This document shows positions 44,896-55,384 of a stretch of 64,000 nt of DNA, one piece after another; position 1 is the first letter of the stretch, and every line of letters starts with the position of its first letter. The notes below the pieces were generated by a model. The model searched no databases, had not been told where the DNA came from, and worked only from the letters and a program-made list of their open reading frames with translations. This stretch comes from Arachis hypogaea (Eukaryota > Streptophyta > Magnoliopsida > Fabales > Fabaceae). Position numbers and translations under genes: made by a program. The stretch spans positions 71,962,841 to 72,026,840 of the forward strand of contig NC_092048.1 of the NCBI RefSeq assembly GCF_003086295.3, in the 5' to 3' direction.

Positions 44896-44912
44896 TGGCG
44901 TCGTTGCTGGGG
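44896..44912 (+). other. Primer-binding site of I
   Basis: TGGCGTCGTTGCTGGGG, tRNA-Asp type with two mismatches, 6 bp after the LTR. Confidence 0.8.
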
Positions 44913-45373
44913 ATTGACTGCGATTGACAAATACTAGTTGTTTGATTTCTTAGATTAGGTGTTTTTGCTTTAATTTCATTTAACTTATTTCTTTAAATTT
45001 TCAAAAAAATATTGATTTATTTTATTTAATTTTTTCTTTTAATTTCTTAAATTAAGTTTGGTGTCCTCTAAGTTGTTTTATTCCTCCTAGTTATTTTACT
45101 TATTGAGATCAAATTTTATACTCCTTTTTGCTTATTATTTGTTTTATTTTTGTAATTATTCAGTTTATTTTCTTTATTTTATTTTATTTTTCTTTTATTT
45201 TATTTTTCTTTTATTTTATTTTTATTTTCTTTTATATTTTATTTTATTTTCATTTTTTCTTATTATTTTTATTTTTCATTTTGTTCTTTCTTCTTTGCTT
45301 GCCTGTTTACCACATGATATGTTTAATTCTGTTTGGTATTTTGTGCTAAGAAAAAATAATAGAGAGAGATCAC

Positions 45374-46555
45374 ATGGGTTACTACTCACACCCGGATTTT
45401 GGTTGACAAGGTCAAGAGCGAAAATATTTTAATGTCTCATATCCTATCCATCAAGAGCCATCATCTCTTGACACATTTATGCAAAATTGTCCAACCACAC
45501 CTATTTTTTCGTATCAAAATTCTTCACCATGAGTATGCCTCAACACAAAATTCATTTCAAAACCCATATAGTTCGTTTCACCACCCACAAAACTCACTCC
45601 ACTATACACAAACCTCCTTTCAAAATCCACAAAATTCATTTTATAGCTCACAAAATCCATATCAATTCCCTCAAAATAATTTCACCACAACCTATGCACC
45701 TTTACAAGCATATCAAAAATCCTCTCTAGCATTTGCACTAGAACAACTCTCCCAGACATGTGCCTCAACTAGCCAACTCATTGAGTTCTTAAGGGAATAG
45801 GCCAGAGAAAGAATCGAAAATATGGAAGCCTCAAGAAGAAATCTAGAAGTGCAAATGAGTCCTATGTCATAACAATCTACTGAGAAATATACCAGTGTCT
45901 TCCCTAGGCTAGGGGAAGAATACAATGCCATAAGCTCAAGGAGTGGAGTAGTGTTTAGCAAGAAGGATGAATAACAAATTGTGGGTGAAATGAGGAATTG
46001 AAAGAACAAGAAAAAGAGGCCCCTGTACTAAGTGAAACCCCAATGAAGAAGGAGGCTATAAGGGAGAAAAACAATTATGGAAATCTATACTCTAATGTAG
46101 TAGAGAGTGGCATAGAGGGTGAGTTTATTGAACCACCAATTCAAGAAGTTCTTGATGAAGGGTACACTCCAACCATCACACAACACCCAAGTCCTGAAAT
46201 CAAAGAGGTGAAGGCAATCAAGGAAAGCACTGAAAAGGAGATTGTGACCAAGAAACAAAAGACAATATCCATGAGAAAGAGAAGGTCAGCAAAAAGCAAT
46301 CCAACCTCTACCCCAACAAGCAAGGTGAATCAAGCCAATAACAATAAAAGAAAGCTTGTTAGGAGGAATTTAAGTCCAAGGGCACTAATTTTCACCTCTC
46401 CCCCCTTGGAGACATTTCTTTTAACCAACCGGAAAAAGTGGAAGAAAATTCAACAATCAAGTGTCAATGATGCAGTGACATTAAAGAAGCGCTTGTTGAG
46501 AGGCAACCCAATATTTCGTATCCTTAAATTTTCTATTTATTTTCAATTTATTTAG
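45374..46555 (+). pseudogene. Element I ORF: Asn/Gln/Tyr-rich, coiled-coil, basic C-terminus
   Basis: ATG 45374 (MGYYSHPDFG), then TGA 45404-45406 where Trp is likely. After a frame change near 45530 comes a low-complexity stretch of repeated NSFQNPYSS/HPQNSLHYTQ-like units (about 45540-45690). Next is a predicted helical segment (FALEQLSQTCASTSQLIEFL; ARERIENMEASRRNLEVQM) with TAG 45798-45800 and TAA 45870-45872. After another shift it continues open from 45998 to 46555, acidic then strongly basic (KQKTISMRKRRSAKSNP). No known domain recognised. It occupies the gag position. B keeps the same C-terminus at 1-204. Confidence 0.55.
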
Positions 46556-47616
46556 TTTGTTTTAATTTTTGATATTTTTCCTTCTTTTTAAGTGTGTTTT
46601 GATCATGTAGAGTGTGTAAAACAATAACACTTTTTCTTTGCTTAAGGACAAGCAAACTTTTAAGTTTAGTATTATAGAGCACGCTCTCTGTTACCCTATC
46701 ATCAATGGCACCAAAGGGACGAGAATCATCTTCACAAAGGAGCACAGCCTGAGGAATGAAATGGCCACCGTGATAACCGAGGTGGTTTAATTCCTTTTTC
46801 ACTTCCTATTTCCTTCCGTTCTTATTATGTTATATTCCTGTCTTCTACTATTTTAATTGAATGTCTGCATGATCTCTAGAAATTTCAATTCCTAGGTCCT
46901 AGTTTAATTCTGTTGTTCATTTTAGTTTGAAAAAGATGTATCATGTGTTGCTCACTGAACTTGAAAAATCAAAGAAGAAGAAAAGAAGTGATGTATTGCA
47001 TGAGAAATTGAGTTATATTTAAGAGTAATCTTATTTACTTAAATGTGATGGTATTATCGGTGATTCTGAATGCATGATATGAACAGTGCATATTTGAATT
47101 TGAATCAAAGGATGTTAGTGCATGAGGAACAAGAATTTAGAGAACTATTATGAATTCTCTGAATTAAACAAAAGCTTAATCCTTGAAGCAAAAAAAACAA
47201 CAAACGAAAAATAAAAGCAAGGTTTAAGGTTCTGAGCATCAATGACTAGGGAGGGCAGACAAGATTAAAAGCTCAAAGAGTTGTTTCCCTAGTCATATGC
47301 TTGTAGTGCAAATGTGTCAAGTAATCCTTGAGAAAGAGCACTAAGAGTCGAGATTAAGTGCATTTAACAGGGTATGCCAAAGGCTTTGAGCACCATTGTC
47401 TGGGAGTAACTGAAAGAAAAATCAGAACCGAAAGAGAGTTCCCCAGTCAAGTGCTTGTGGTGTTTTTGTGTCAAGTGCAACTTGAGACAAAGCATTTAAA
47501 GTCACGGCTAGGCTCAAGGTGCAAAGCACCAAAGAAAAGAGAATGAAGCAAATTTTGCTGTGTTCAAGGATTAAGCCAAAGTATAAAGGCAAGATAATTC
47601 ATAATATTATCCGGAC
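46556..47616 (+). other. 3' non-coding region of I, left of the MITE
   Basis: Contains a TTGCTTAAGGACAAGCAA-type stem-loop with AAGTTTAGTATTAT (46636-46676) and a short ATGGCACCAAAGGGACGAGA start (46705) with no ORF. The internal palindrome array found in B at the equivalent place is absent. The rest aligns with 23661-24330 of B. No gene. Confidence 0.65.
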
Positions 47617-48241
47617 GAGTAAATAGCCAAAATCGTCCCTGAAAGATATCCCGATTTTTATTTTGGTCCTCGAAAGATAAAGTTAATCAAAATCGTCCCC
47701 GAAAGATACAAGATTGGTCACGTTAGTCCTTCCGGCAAAATGTAATAATGTAAGAAAAAGCTTTTAGAATAGAAAAGAATAAGAGAGATTTTGACAAGAA
47801 TTAAAGAAGAAAGATAATTTTATTGAAAAAATTAAAAAAAAAGATACAATTACTAATTTTTTGATTGTCAATTACATTTCTATTAAAATTAGTAGTATCA
47901 AAAAATATTTTACAGGAAAAAAATTATATAAGGACTAATTTGATTAATTTTTAAAATTTCAGGGATGAAAATGACTTACGTCTAAACTTTCAAGGATTAT
48001 TTTGATTATAAATAACTTTTTTACATGTTAAGTGCCACGTGGCATGCCACGTGTCACTGACTTGACACGTCAACCAATCATCTTGTGACACGTGGCATTA
48101 GCCCCACATCATCATCCAACTGACAGAAGGACTAATGTGACCAATCGTGTATCATTCGGGGACGATTTTGATTAACTTTATCTTTTGAGGACCAAAATGA
48201 AAATTGGGGTATCTTTCAGGGACAATTTTGGCGATTTACTC
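47617..48241. mobile_element. Mutator-like MITE in element I
   Basis: 625 bp with terminal inverted repeats of about 110 bp: GAGTAAATAGCCAAAATCGT on the left against GGCGATTTACTC on the right, extending to the GAAGGACTAA/TTAGTCCTTC pair. Flanked by an imperfect 10-bp duplication TTATCCGGAC / TTATCTGAAC. Absent from the orthologous position in B (24330). No transposase ORF. Carries CCACGTGGCATGCCACGTG (48040-48060), a pair of G-box cores. Confidence 0.85.
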
Positions 48242-48413
48242 TTATCTGAACTCTAATTCTAAATGACAGTGACATTCCTCAGATTCAAAGGAGAGTGAAA
48301 CGCCATAACTATTCAGAACTACAGTGTATAAACCCCACTTTGAAAAGAGACAGGAGCTTAATTGAGCACTTACTTCTCATGCAAATTCACATCCTAAGTT
48401 TATATTAGTTTTG

Positions 48414-48451
48414 GTTGCTTGAGGACAAGCAACAATTCAAGTTTGGTGTTG
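48414..48451 (+). other. Stem-loop plus AAGTTTGGTGTTG before the 3' LTR of I
   Basis: GTTGCTTGAGGACAAGCAAC (48414-48433), then AAGTTTGGTGTTG (48439-48451) abutting the LTR. Same module as 24495-24532 in B. Confidence 0.75.
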
Positions 48452-49964
48452 TGATGCGTGGGCATCTTTTCTATCTTTTTCTAGTGAATTTGCATCTGAA
48501 TTGTTAAGTTTAATCAAGATTTAAATATCTTTTAGCCACTATGAATGCTTCTTTGAGTTGTGTGAAATTTTGCTTATTTTAGGTAGCATTCGGATGGATT
48601 TGACGGAGTTTCTGTAGAAAAAGAGAAGAAAGTGAATGGTGCTATCAACTCTGACCTCCTTGCACTCCAACAGAAATAGCTCAAACTACAGAGGTCTAAT
48701 TGACGTGATTTCAGTGGAATTGGAAAGCTAACTTCTAGATCTTTCCAATGATGTATAATAGTATACACTTCTTCTCCAAAAATTTGGCCATACTGGCACC
48801 TAACTTCAAGTTTCCCAAGTTAGGCGCTAGAAGATGGATGTACGTTGAACGAGGTGCTGTATTGGTGGCGCCTAACTTGGGATTTTCCAAGTTAGGTGCC
48901 AAGACCACAAAAACGCCCCAATTTCTTGCTGCCCACTCCAAGTCTAACTTCAGAATCTTGAAGTTAGGTGCCAGCTTAATGAGAAGCAATGGTTCCCATG
49001 CTCAATCAAGCAAGCAACGAAGATCCTATTTGATTTTGATTAAAACATTAATTTATTCATAAATAGGAAAGGATATTATTTAGTTTTAGAAAATATATTT
49101 TACATTTAATTAGGATTAGATATAAAAGGGAAAAGAATAAGTTCTTCGGGCTCTTTTCGTCTCTCTTACCTCATTCCGCACTTTATAGTTTTACAAAATG
49201 CTTGTTTTCTCTCTGAACCATGAGCAACTAAACCTCCACTGTTAAGGTTAGGAGCTATGCTTATTCTTTGGATTAATACTATTAATTTTCTGTTTTAATT
49301 TATGTATTAATTTCAATTTCAAGAATTGTTTTCGTTCTTCATCTTATGAATCTGGGTGGAACGGAAGTATGACCCTTATTCTAATTGAGTTCTTGTGAAA
49401 CTTGGAAAAGCAATTTACCTGAACAACAGCTTGAAAACAAATTCTCGTAAATCACAAATTATCTGGACTTAACGGGTTACGTGACATATAATCCTCTTAT
49501 ATTTGGGTAATTAGAGTTTTTGTGGCACATAAACTAGATTTGAACTTAACCCTCTAATTGGAATCAAGTGACCAAGGAATTAGCGGTTGATGATGGTTAG
49601 AGGAGACTAAAAAGGTCTAAGGAATTAGGGTTTTGTCACATATAATTTGTCATGAATTGAATCTTGCATGATTAAAATAGTTGGAAAGAAAAGTTGATCC
49701 CGAAAATAAAATATCTCTGAAACCTTAGTTTTCTCCCATATTATTCACACCAATTTACTATTTTCTTTCTTATATTCTAAATTTACTATTAATGCTTTTG
49801 AACTCTTAAAACACCATTTTTTGTTTGTCTAACTAAGTAAATCATTCAATCATTGTTTCTTAGTTCATCAATCCTCGTGGGATCGACCCTCATTCACTTG
49901 AGGAACTACTTGGTACGACCCGGTGCACTTGCTGGTTAGTTTGTGGATTATAAATTCCGCACCA
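48452..49964 (+). repeat. 3' LTR of element I
   Basis: 1513 bp, TGATGCGTGGGC...TCCGCACCA. Array 48798-48976. TATA box TATAAAAG at 49121-49128. Confidence 0.91.
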
Positions 49965-49969
49965 CCAGC

Positions 49970-50423
49970 CTCTGGTCGAAATTGACTCTTCAAATGTAAA
50001 GATGTGGGTCTCCTTGCATCATTGGGAAATGGACCACCAACCTTACACTCTCTGGGCTGAAATCCAAGGGTCGCCCTTGGACCATGGTGCTCTAATTTTT
50101 GGGATGTGGGTTCACACTAGTGTCATGATTTTTAGTGACCCATGCATTAGCATAGAACTCTTGCACCATTAAGATTTCAACTTTCGAGATAGGATTGGTT
50201 AGGACTTTCCAACCTCTCCTCCGGATTTCTCATCGGATCTCCGGGTACTCACTCTTTTTGAGCCGAAAGGGGACTTCAGAAATCACCCTCTTCTTTGACA
50301 CTACTTCATAAAAGTGGTCTTAAGTAGCTTTGGTGTGAATCTCTCCATCTCCCAAAGTTCGGAGGTGGAAGAAATTGCTTTTCCTTTCCACTTTCTAGAA
50401 GATTCTTACACTTTGGGTGCCAT
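49970..50423 (-). pseudogene. Element G ORF2, N-terminal part
   Basis: The minus-strand start ATG is at 50421-50423 (MAPKV, then a stop, then ESSRKWKGKAISSTSE). It continues with frame changes as LWEMERF, EYPEIR, RRRGWKVLTNPISKVEILMV, QEFYANAWVTKNHD and RPLDFSPESVR, the same order as A2. It contains several stops. The next residues are at 43378 and below, beyond element I. Confidence 0.83.
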
Positions 50424-50456
50424 AAGTGTGAAAGGAAAGCAAAAAGCAAGGCTTTT

Positions 50457-50495
50457 CCAACACCATACTTAAAAGCTTTGCTTGTCCTCGAGCAA
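50457..50495 (-). other. Stem-loop plus AAGTATGGTGTTGG before ORF2 of G
   Basis: The minus strand has TTGCTCGAGGACAAGCAA, then AAGTATGGTGTTGG, about 35 bp before the ATG. Confidence 0.68.
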
Positions 50496-50604
50496 AATAA
50501 GAAGAAAAGAGTAGAAGAAGAAGAGAAGTGGTAGAGAAAGGGGGAGAGGAGGATTCGGCCAAGTGGGGCTTTAGAAGTGTGTGATGGAGAGTTGGGAGAA
50601 GGGG

Positions 50605-50612
50605 TATTTATA
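50605..50612 (-). promoter_or_regulatory. Internal TATA-like box upstream of ORF2 of G
   Basis: TATAAATA on the minus strand, 189 bp before the ORF2 ATG, in the same setting as 12136 and 62881. Confidence 0.48.
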
Positions 50613-50864
50613 GGGGGGATAGTGTAGGGTTCGAATGAATGGGTGAGAATTGGGTGGGAAATTTTGAATTTGAAGTGGGTGGGGGTTGGTGGGAGTTATG
50701 ATGGTTTTGGGAAGAGATATGGATGTGATTGGGGTAGGGTTTTATGGGGAAGAGTGTGTGGAAAAGAGTGAAAGTAAGAGAGAGAAGAAGGTGGGGTAAG
50801 TGGAGATTCTGTGAGACCCACTGATCTTGAGGGGCTAAGAAATTCGAGTTCCCTGCCCCCCTTG

Positions 50865-51040
50865 TGGGCGTTGAACGCCCAGCTCCTGCTCCTGGCTGGC
50901 GTTCAACGCCAGCAATGTGCTCCTCTTAGGTGTTGAACGCCCATTGGAGGCCTCCTTCCTGGCGTTCAACGCCAGGTCTGTGCCTCTGTTGGGGCGTTGA
51001 ATGCCTAGTCTCTTCCCCCTGGTTGGCTTTCAACGCCAGC
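50865..51040 (-). repeat. Palindrome array, CTGGCGTT/AACGCCAG type, internal (G)
   Basis: GGGCGTTGAACGCCC, CTGGCGTTCAACGCCAG (twice) and diverged units at about 30-35 bp spacing. Interrupted on its right side by element D (51050). Confidence 0.88.
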
Positions 51041-51049
51041 TTTAAGCTC

Positions 51050-52610
51050 TGATGAGTCCATATTTGATGATATATTTTGACTCAATTTGGATGGATTCTA
51101 GCACAAGAACTCACATTTAAACACCAAAATAGCATACTTTTATGTTTTGTCCCCAATTTGATCCTAAATGTGAAAGCATGCAATTTTGTGCCTAAATTGA
51201 GCAATTTAATTCCACTTTTATTCCATTTGATGCCATGACATATTTACTGAGGGCTTTCAGGCCTTAGAGGCAAGATTGGCTAGGCAAAAGTGGAAGAAAG
51301 CATGTACAAGGGAGGACACATGAAGAAAACAAGGAGAAGCACACACAGCAAGAGGACACAAGAACGGATTTGCATGTGTGCGTGCGCACAAGTACCTCTG
51401 CGTACGCACAGGTCAATATTCAGCCCAGTGTACGGACGCACACATCTATGCGTCCGCACAGGTCCCTACACGTGATTCTATTAATGAAGCGCGTGCCTTA
51501 CGATTTCTAAGGCCTCTTGGTCCATTTTGGGAGGCTTGGATGTTGATTTTGGAGTGCTATATAAAGGGAATTCAATACAAATGAAGGATAAGCATTCATT
51601 AGGACTTAGACATAATTTTTCATAGTAATTAGGAGTAGGAGTAGGAGTAGTGTAGCATTGCTCTTTTAGGGTTCCATTTCCATTGTAGCATTTTATAGCA
51701 AGATTTGATTTTGGATTTTGCTTCTCTAATTGTAAGTACTCTTAATTTCATCTTTAATTAAAGCACTTTCATTTTCATTTGGTTCAAGTCACTTTGTTCA
51801 TATTTGCAATTTTGTGTTTCTTAAAGTTTTGATCAATGAATTTTATGTTTCTTGCTTCCTTTATGTTTGATTGCTTGTTTATATTTGGTTTTGTTGATAA
51901 TTGGTTATAGTTTTCCATTTTCCTTTGCAATTTTCCATATTTTACCTTTATGCACACAAGGTGTTTGTGAAAATGCCAACTTTAGATTTTGAGTAGATTT
52001 TCCCACCTTGGCTTGTGGTTTGAGTTCCTAGGATACTAGAGTCATAATGTCTGACATTTAGTGGTAATTCTTGGATAGTTAGTTAGCTCTTGTTTCCATT
52101 GACGCTAACCTTTTATCAACTAGTTTGGTAAGTTGGTTAGGACTTATGGATTAAGGTCAATTATGCTTGCTTGACTTACCCCTCGATGGTTGGGGTTAAC
52201 TAAGTGAGATTGACTCATGGTAATTACCATAGTTGTGGTTATGGCAATGATAGGATTCCTTAGATCCTCATTCCTAAGTCAAGGCTTTTTCATTGCATTT
52301 ATAGCATTTTCACTCGTTTTGATCTTGTTCCTTGTTTCTTGCATTACTTACAATTTTGATCATCTCTTGGTTCTTTTATTCCTTAAGTTCTTTTAATATT
52401 TTGTTCTTTGATTACGAAACCCCTTTTGTCTTCTCTACAACCAAAAGAGTAACATTTCATTTGCATTCCTAGCGAGAATGACTCGAGGTTGAAGTACTCT
52501 CGGTTTATATGTCTTGTATTGAAATTAACATTTGATTTGAGCATTACTTGTTGGCTTGGAACTATACTTACAACGGCAATCAAAGATTTCTAAGCCTACA
52601 GTTTTGCTCA
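51050..52610 (+). repeat. 5' LTR of element D
   Basis: 1561 bp, TGATGAGTCC...TTTTGCTCA. TATA box TATATAAAGG at 51558-51567. Array 51375-51470 upstream of it. The right boundary is inferred from the PBS distance. Confidence 0.82.
51375..51470 (+). repeat. Palindrome array, GTGCGTACGCAC type, LTR of D
   Basis: TGTGCGTGCGCACA, CTGCGTACGCACAGG, TGTACGGACGCACACA and ATGCGTCCGCACAGG: four units in 96 bp. Confidence 0.82.
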
Positions 52611-52622
52611 ATAAAAAAAATT

Positions 52623-52640
52623 TGGCGTTGTTGCCGGGGA
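52623..52640 (+). other. Primer-binding site of D
   Basis: TGGCGTTGTTGCCGGGGA, tRNA-Asp type with two mismatches, preceded by an A-run. Confidence 0.8.
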
Positions 52641-52788
52641 ATGCAATTGAGTGCTATCTTTTGGTTGTTGTAAATATGTTGATAGTGTAAATATCTTACG
52701 TTTTGGTTGTTTGGTTATTTTTGTTAATATTTGAGTGTTTGTTTTTCTTGTTTATTAATGTCTTTTGCTTTTATTTCTTACTTCCTCT

Positions 52789-53747
52789 ATGAGATATCAC
52801 CCTTGTTGCTTGGAGCTTGATTGTGCATATTTTGTAGGGTATAATGACTTCAAATTGGGATTGCATCAAGGAGTGGGAGAAGCGATGGAGGGAGGAGGAA
52901 TCTTCCTCAACCTACAACGAGCCAAATCCTTCCCCAAGCCCTCCCCTATATGAATATCAAACCCAATGATACCCCATACATAAATTCCAACCACCAACCC
53001 TTCAAGTACTATATTGTACACTCCCATGGAATCAAAATGTCTACACATCTTGCTACCAACATTATGAACCATCACTCCTACCCCCTTATACACCACCTCA
53101 ATACCCACACCCACATGACACACCTTCCAACTACACAACCTTTCTCCCAACCTTTGAACCTTCTTTTCCATCAAATTGTGAAGTTCCCCAACCCTTGCCC
53201 CAAGAAGAACAAGACCTTCAAGCATTCTTCCAAGAGCAAGAAGGGTTCCGAAGGAAGCAAGAGGAGTTCATGGCTACCATAGCCGAAGCGGTGAACTGCT
53301 TGGCCTCACTCCAACCACTCAAGACATCCCCCTTGAAGAAGGTAGAGGATCAACTAAGGAGTGTAGTAATGAGGAAAACATAGAACCTCAAGGGAAAGAA
53401 GAAGAGCTAGGACAAGAATTGCAACAAACGGAGGAAGGTAGAACTAGTGAACCAGAAGAGGTAAATGGAGAATTGAGGAAATTTGATCAAGAAGTGGGTT
53501 GCATCAACAATGATTTTTTGTCCACCTTGGTCGACCCCCTCAATGATCTTGAGAAACCTTCTACTCTTGAGTTTGAGAGAGAAAGGGAAGACTTAGAAAA
53601 GAGTGGTGAGGAAGAGGTAGATACCCAAGAAATGGAAGCAATTGTGCAAGAGCCTAATAGGATAACTCCACCCCAAGGAAAAATTGAGTGGGTAACAATA
53701 TCTTCAATGAGCTTCATAGGTCCATATCAATTTTCTCTCTTGGAAAC
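52789..53747 (+). pseudogene. Element D ORF: P/Y-rich plus coiled-coil protein, interrupted
   Basis: ATG 52789 (MRYHPCCLELDCAYFVG). In shifting frames come WREEESSSTYNEPNPSPSPP, a P/Y-rich part, and a clear coiled coil (LPQEEQDLQAFFQEQEGFRR; KQEEFMATIAEAVNCLASLQ) at about 53190-53310. An acidic stretch ends with IEWVTISSMSFIGPYQFSLL, which corresponds to IEWVEISPMNFIGSHQYGIL in C. Cut at 53747 by E. The order low-complexity, coiled coil, acidic, IEWV motif is shared by both copies and suggests a real protein family of unknown function. Confidence 0.6.
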
Positions 53748-55361
53748 TGATGAGCGGATAATTTATACGCTTTTTGGCATTATTTTTAGTATGTTTTTAG
53801 TAGAATCTAGTTACTTTTAGGGATGTTTTCATTAGTTTCTATGTTAAATTCACATTTCTGGACTTTACTATGAGTTTGTGTGTTTTTCTGTGATTTCAGA
53901 TATTTTCTGGCTGAAATTGAGGGACTTGAGTAAAAATCAGATTCAGAGGTTGAAGAAGGACTGCTGATGCTGTTGGATTCTGACCTCCCTGCACTCAAAG
54001 TGGATTTTCTGGAGATACAAAACTCAAACTGGCGCGCTTTCAATTGCGTTGGAATGTAGACATCCAGGGCTTTCTAGCAATATATAATAGTCTATACTTT
54101 GCCCAATTTTAGATGACGAAAACTGGCGTTCAACGCCAGCTCTCTGCCCAATTCTGGCGTCCAGCGCCAGAAACAAGTTGCAAAGTGGAGTTCAACGCCC
54201 AAAATGGCACAAAAGTTGGCGTTCAACTCCAAGATTGACCTCTGCATGTGTAAAATTCAAGATCAGCCCAAGCACACACCAAGTGGGCCCCAGAAGTGGA
54301 TTTATGCATCAATTACTTACTTCTGTAAACCCTAGTAACTAGTTTAGTATAAATAGGACTTTTTACTATTGTATTAGAATCCTGGATTGTATTTTTGATC
54401 CTGTGATCACGTTTTGGGGGCTGGCCATTCGGCCATGCCTGGACCTTTCACTTATGTATTTTTAACGGTAGAGTTTCTACACTCCATAGATTAAGGTGTG
54501 GAGCTCTGCTGTTCCTCAAAGATTAATGCAAAGTACTACTGTTTTTCTATTCAATTCAACTTATTCCGCTTCTAAGATATTCATTTGCACTTCAACCTGA
54601 ATGTGATGAACGTGACAATCATCATCATTCCCTATGAACGCGTGCCTGACAACCACTTCCGCTCTACTTTAGATTGAATGAGTATCTCTTAGATCTCTTA
54701 ATCAGAATCTTCGTGGTGTAAGCTAGATTGATGGTGGCATTCATGAGAATCCGGAAAGTCTAAACCTTGTTTGTGGTATTCCGAGTAGGATTCTGGGATT
54801 GAATGACTGTGACGAGCTTCAAACTCGCGATTGCTGGGCGTAGTGACAGACGCAAAAGGAGGGTGAATCCTATTCCAGCATGATCGGGAACCTCAGATGA
54901 TTAGCCGTACTGTGACAGAGCATTTGGACCATTTTCACAAGAGGAGGGGATGTAACCATTGACAACGGTGATGCCCTTGCATAAAGCCAGCCATGGAAAG
55001 GAGTAAGACTGATTGTATGAAGACAGCGGGAAAGCAGAGATTCAGAGGAACGAAAGCATCTCTACGCTTATCTGAAATTCTCACCAATGAATTACATAAG
55101 TGTTTCTATCCTTAGTTTATTATTTATTTTCGAAAACTCCATAACTATTTTATATCTGCCTGACTGAGATTTACAAGGTGACCATAGCTTGCTTCATACC
55201 AACAATCTCTGTGGGATCGACCCTTACTCACGTAAGGTTTATTACTTGGACGACCCAGTGCACTTGCTAGTTAGTTATATCGAAGTTGTGACAAATTATG
55301 AATTGAGATTAGAGCACCAAGTTCTTGGAGCCATTACCAGAGATCACAATTTTGTGCACCA
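53748..55361 (+). repeat. Left LTR of the E-F tandem
   Basis: 1614 bp, TGATGAGCGG...GTGCACCA. Array 54122-54228, TATA box 54348-54356. Fossil PBS TGGAGCCATTACCAGAGA near 55326. Confidence 0.9.
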
Positions 55362-55367
55362 AGTTTT

Positions 55368-55384
55368 TGGCGCCGTTGCCAGGG
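55368..55384 (+). other. Primer-binding site of E
   Basis: TGGCGCCGTTGCCAGGG, tRNA-Asp type, one mismatch. Confidence 0.85.

Larger units (their letters stand above)
43379..49964 (+). mobile_element. Element I: complete non-autonomous LTR retrotransposon (B family)
   Basis: LTRs are 43379-44889 and 48452-49964, with perfect TSD CCAGC (43374-43378, 49965-49969). Internal region of 3.6 kb with PBS, T-rich leader, one decayed low-complexity ORF, the conserved hairpin and the stem-loop before the 3' LTR, plus a MITE. No gag-protease or pol. LTR lengths differ by 2 bp. Confidence 0.92.
34932..51049 (-). mobile_element. Element G: minus-strand A-type element hosting J, H, I and D
   Basis: The pieces 34932-35614, 43068-43378 and 49965-51049 read, on the minus strand and in reverse order, as array, internal TATA, stem-loop, ORF2 and 3' region of an A-type element. 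The junctions are clean because H and I have perfect duplications (GATGA, CCAGC). LTRs and gag-protease of G are off-window or beyond the insertions. Confidence 0.85.
51050..53747 (+). mobile_element. Element D: C-family element, inserted in the array of G
   Basis: 5' LTR, PBS and the beginning of the internal region only. E-F interrupts the ORF at 53748 and the rest is off-window. Same family as C (LTR starts, PBS and ORF correspond). Confidence 0.85.

Noticed and set aside
45103..45432. Phe/Leu-rich ORF resembling a membrane protein
   Set aside because: Encoded by a (TTTTAT)n-like T-rich tract in the leader of I. Composition explains the hydrophobicity.
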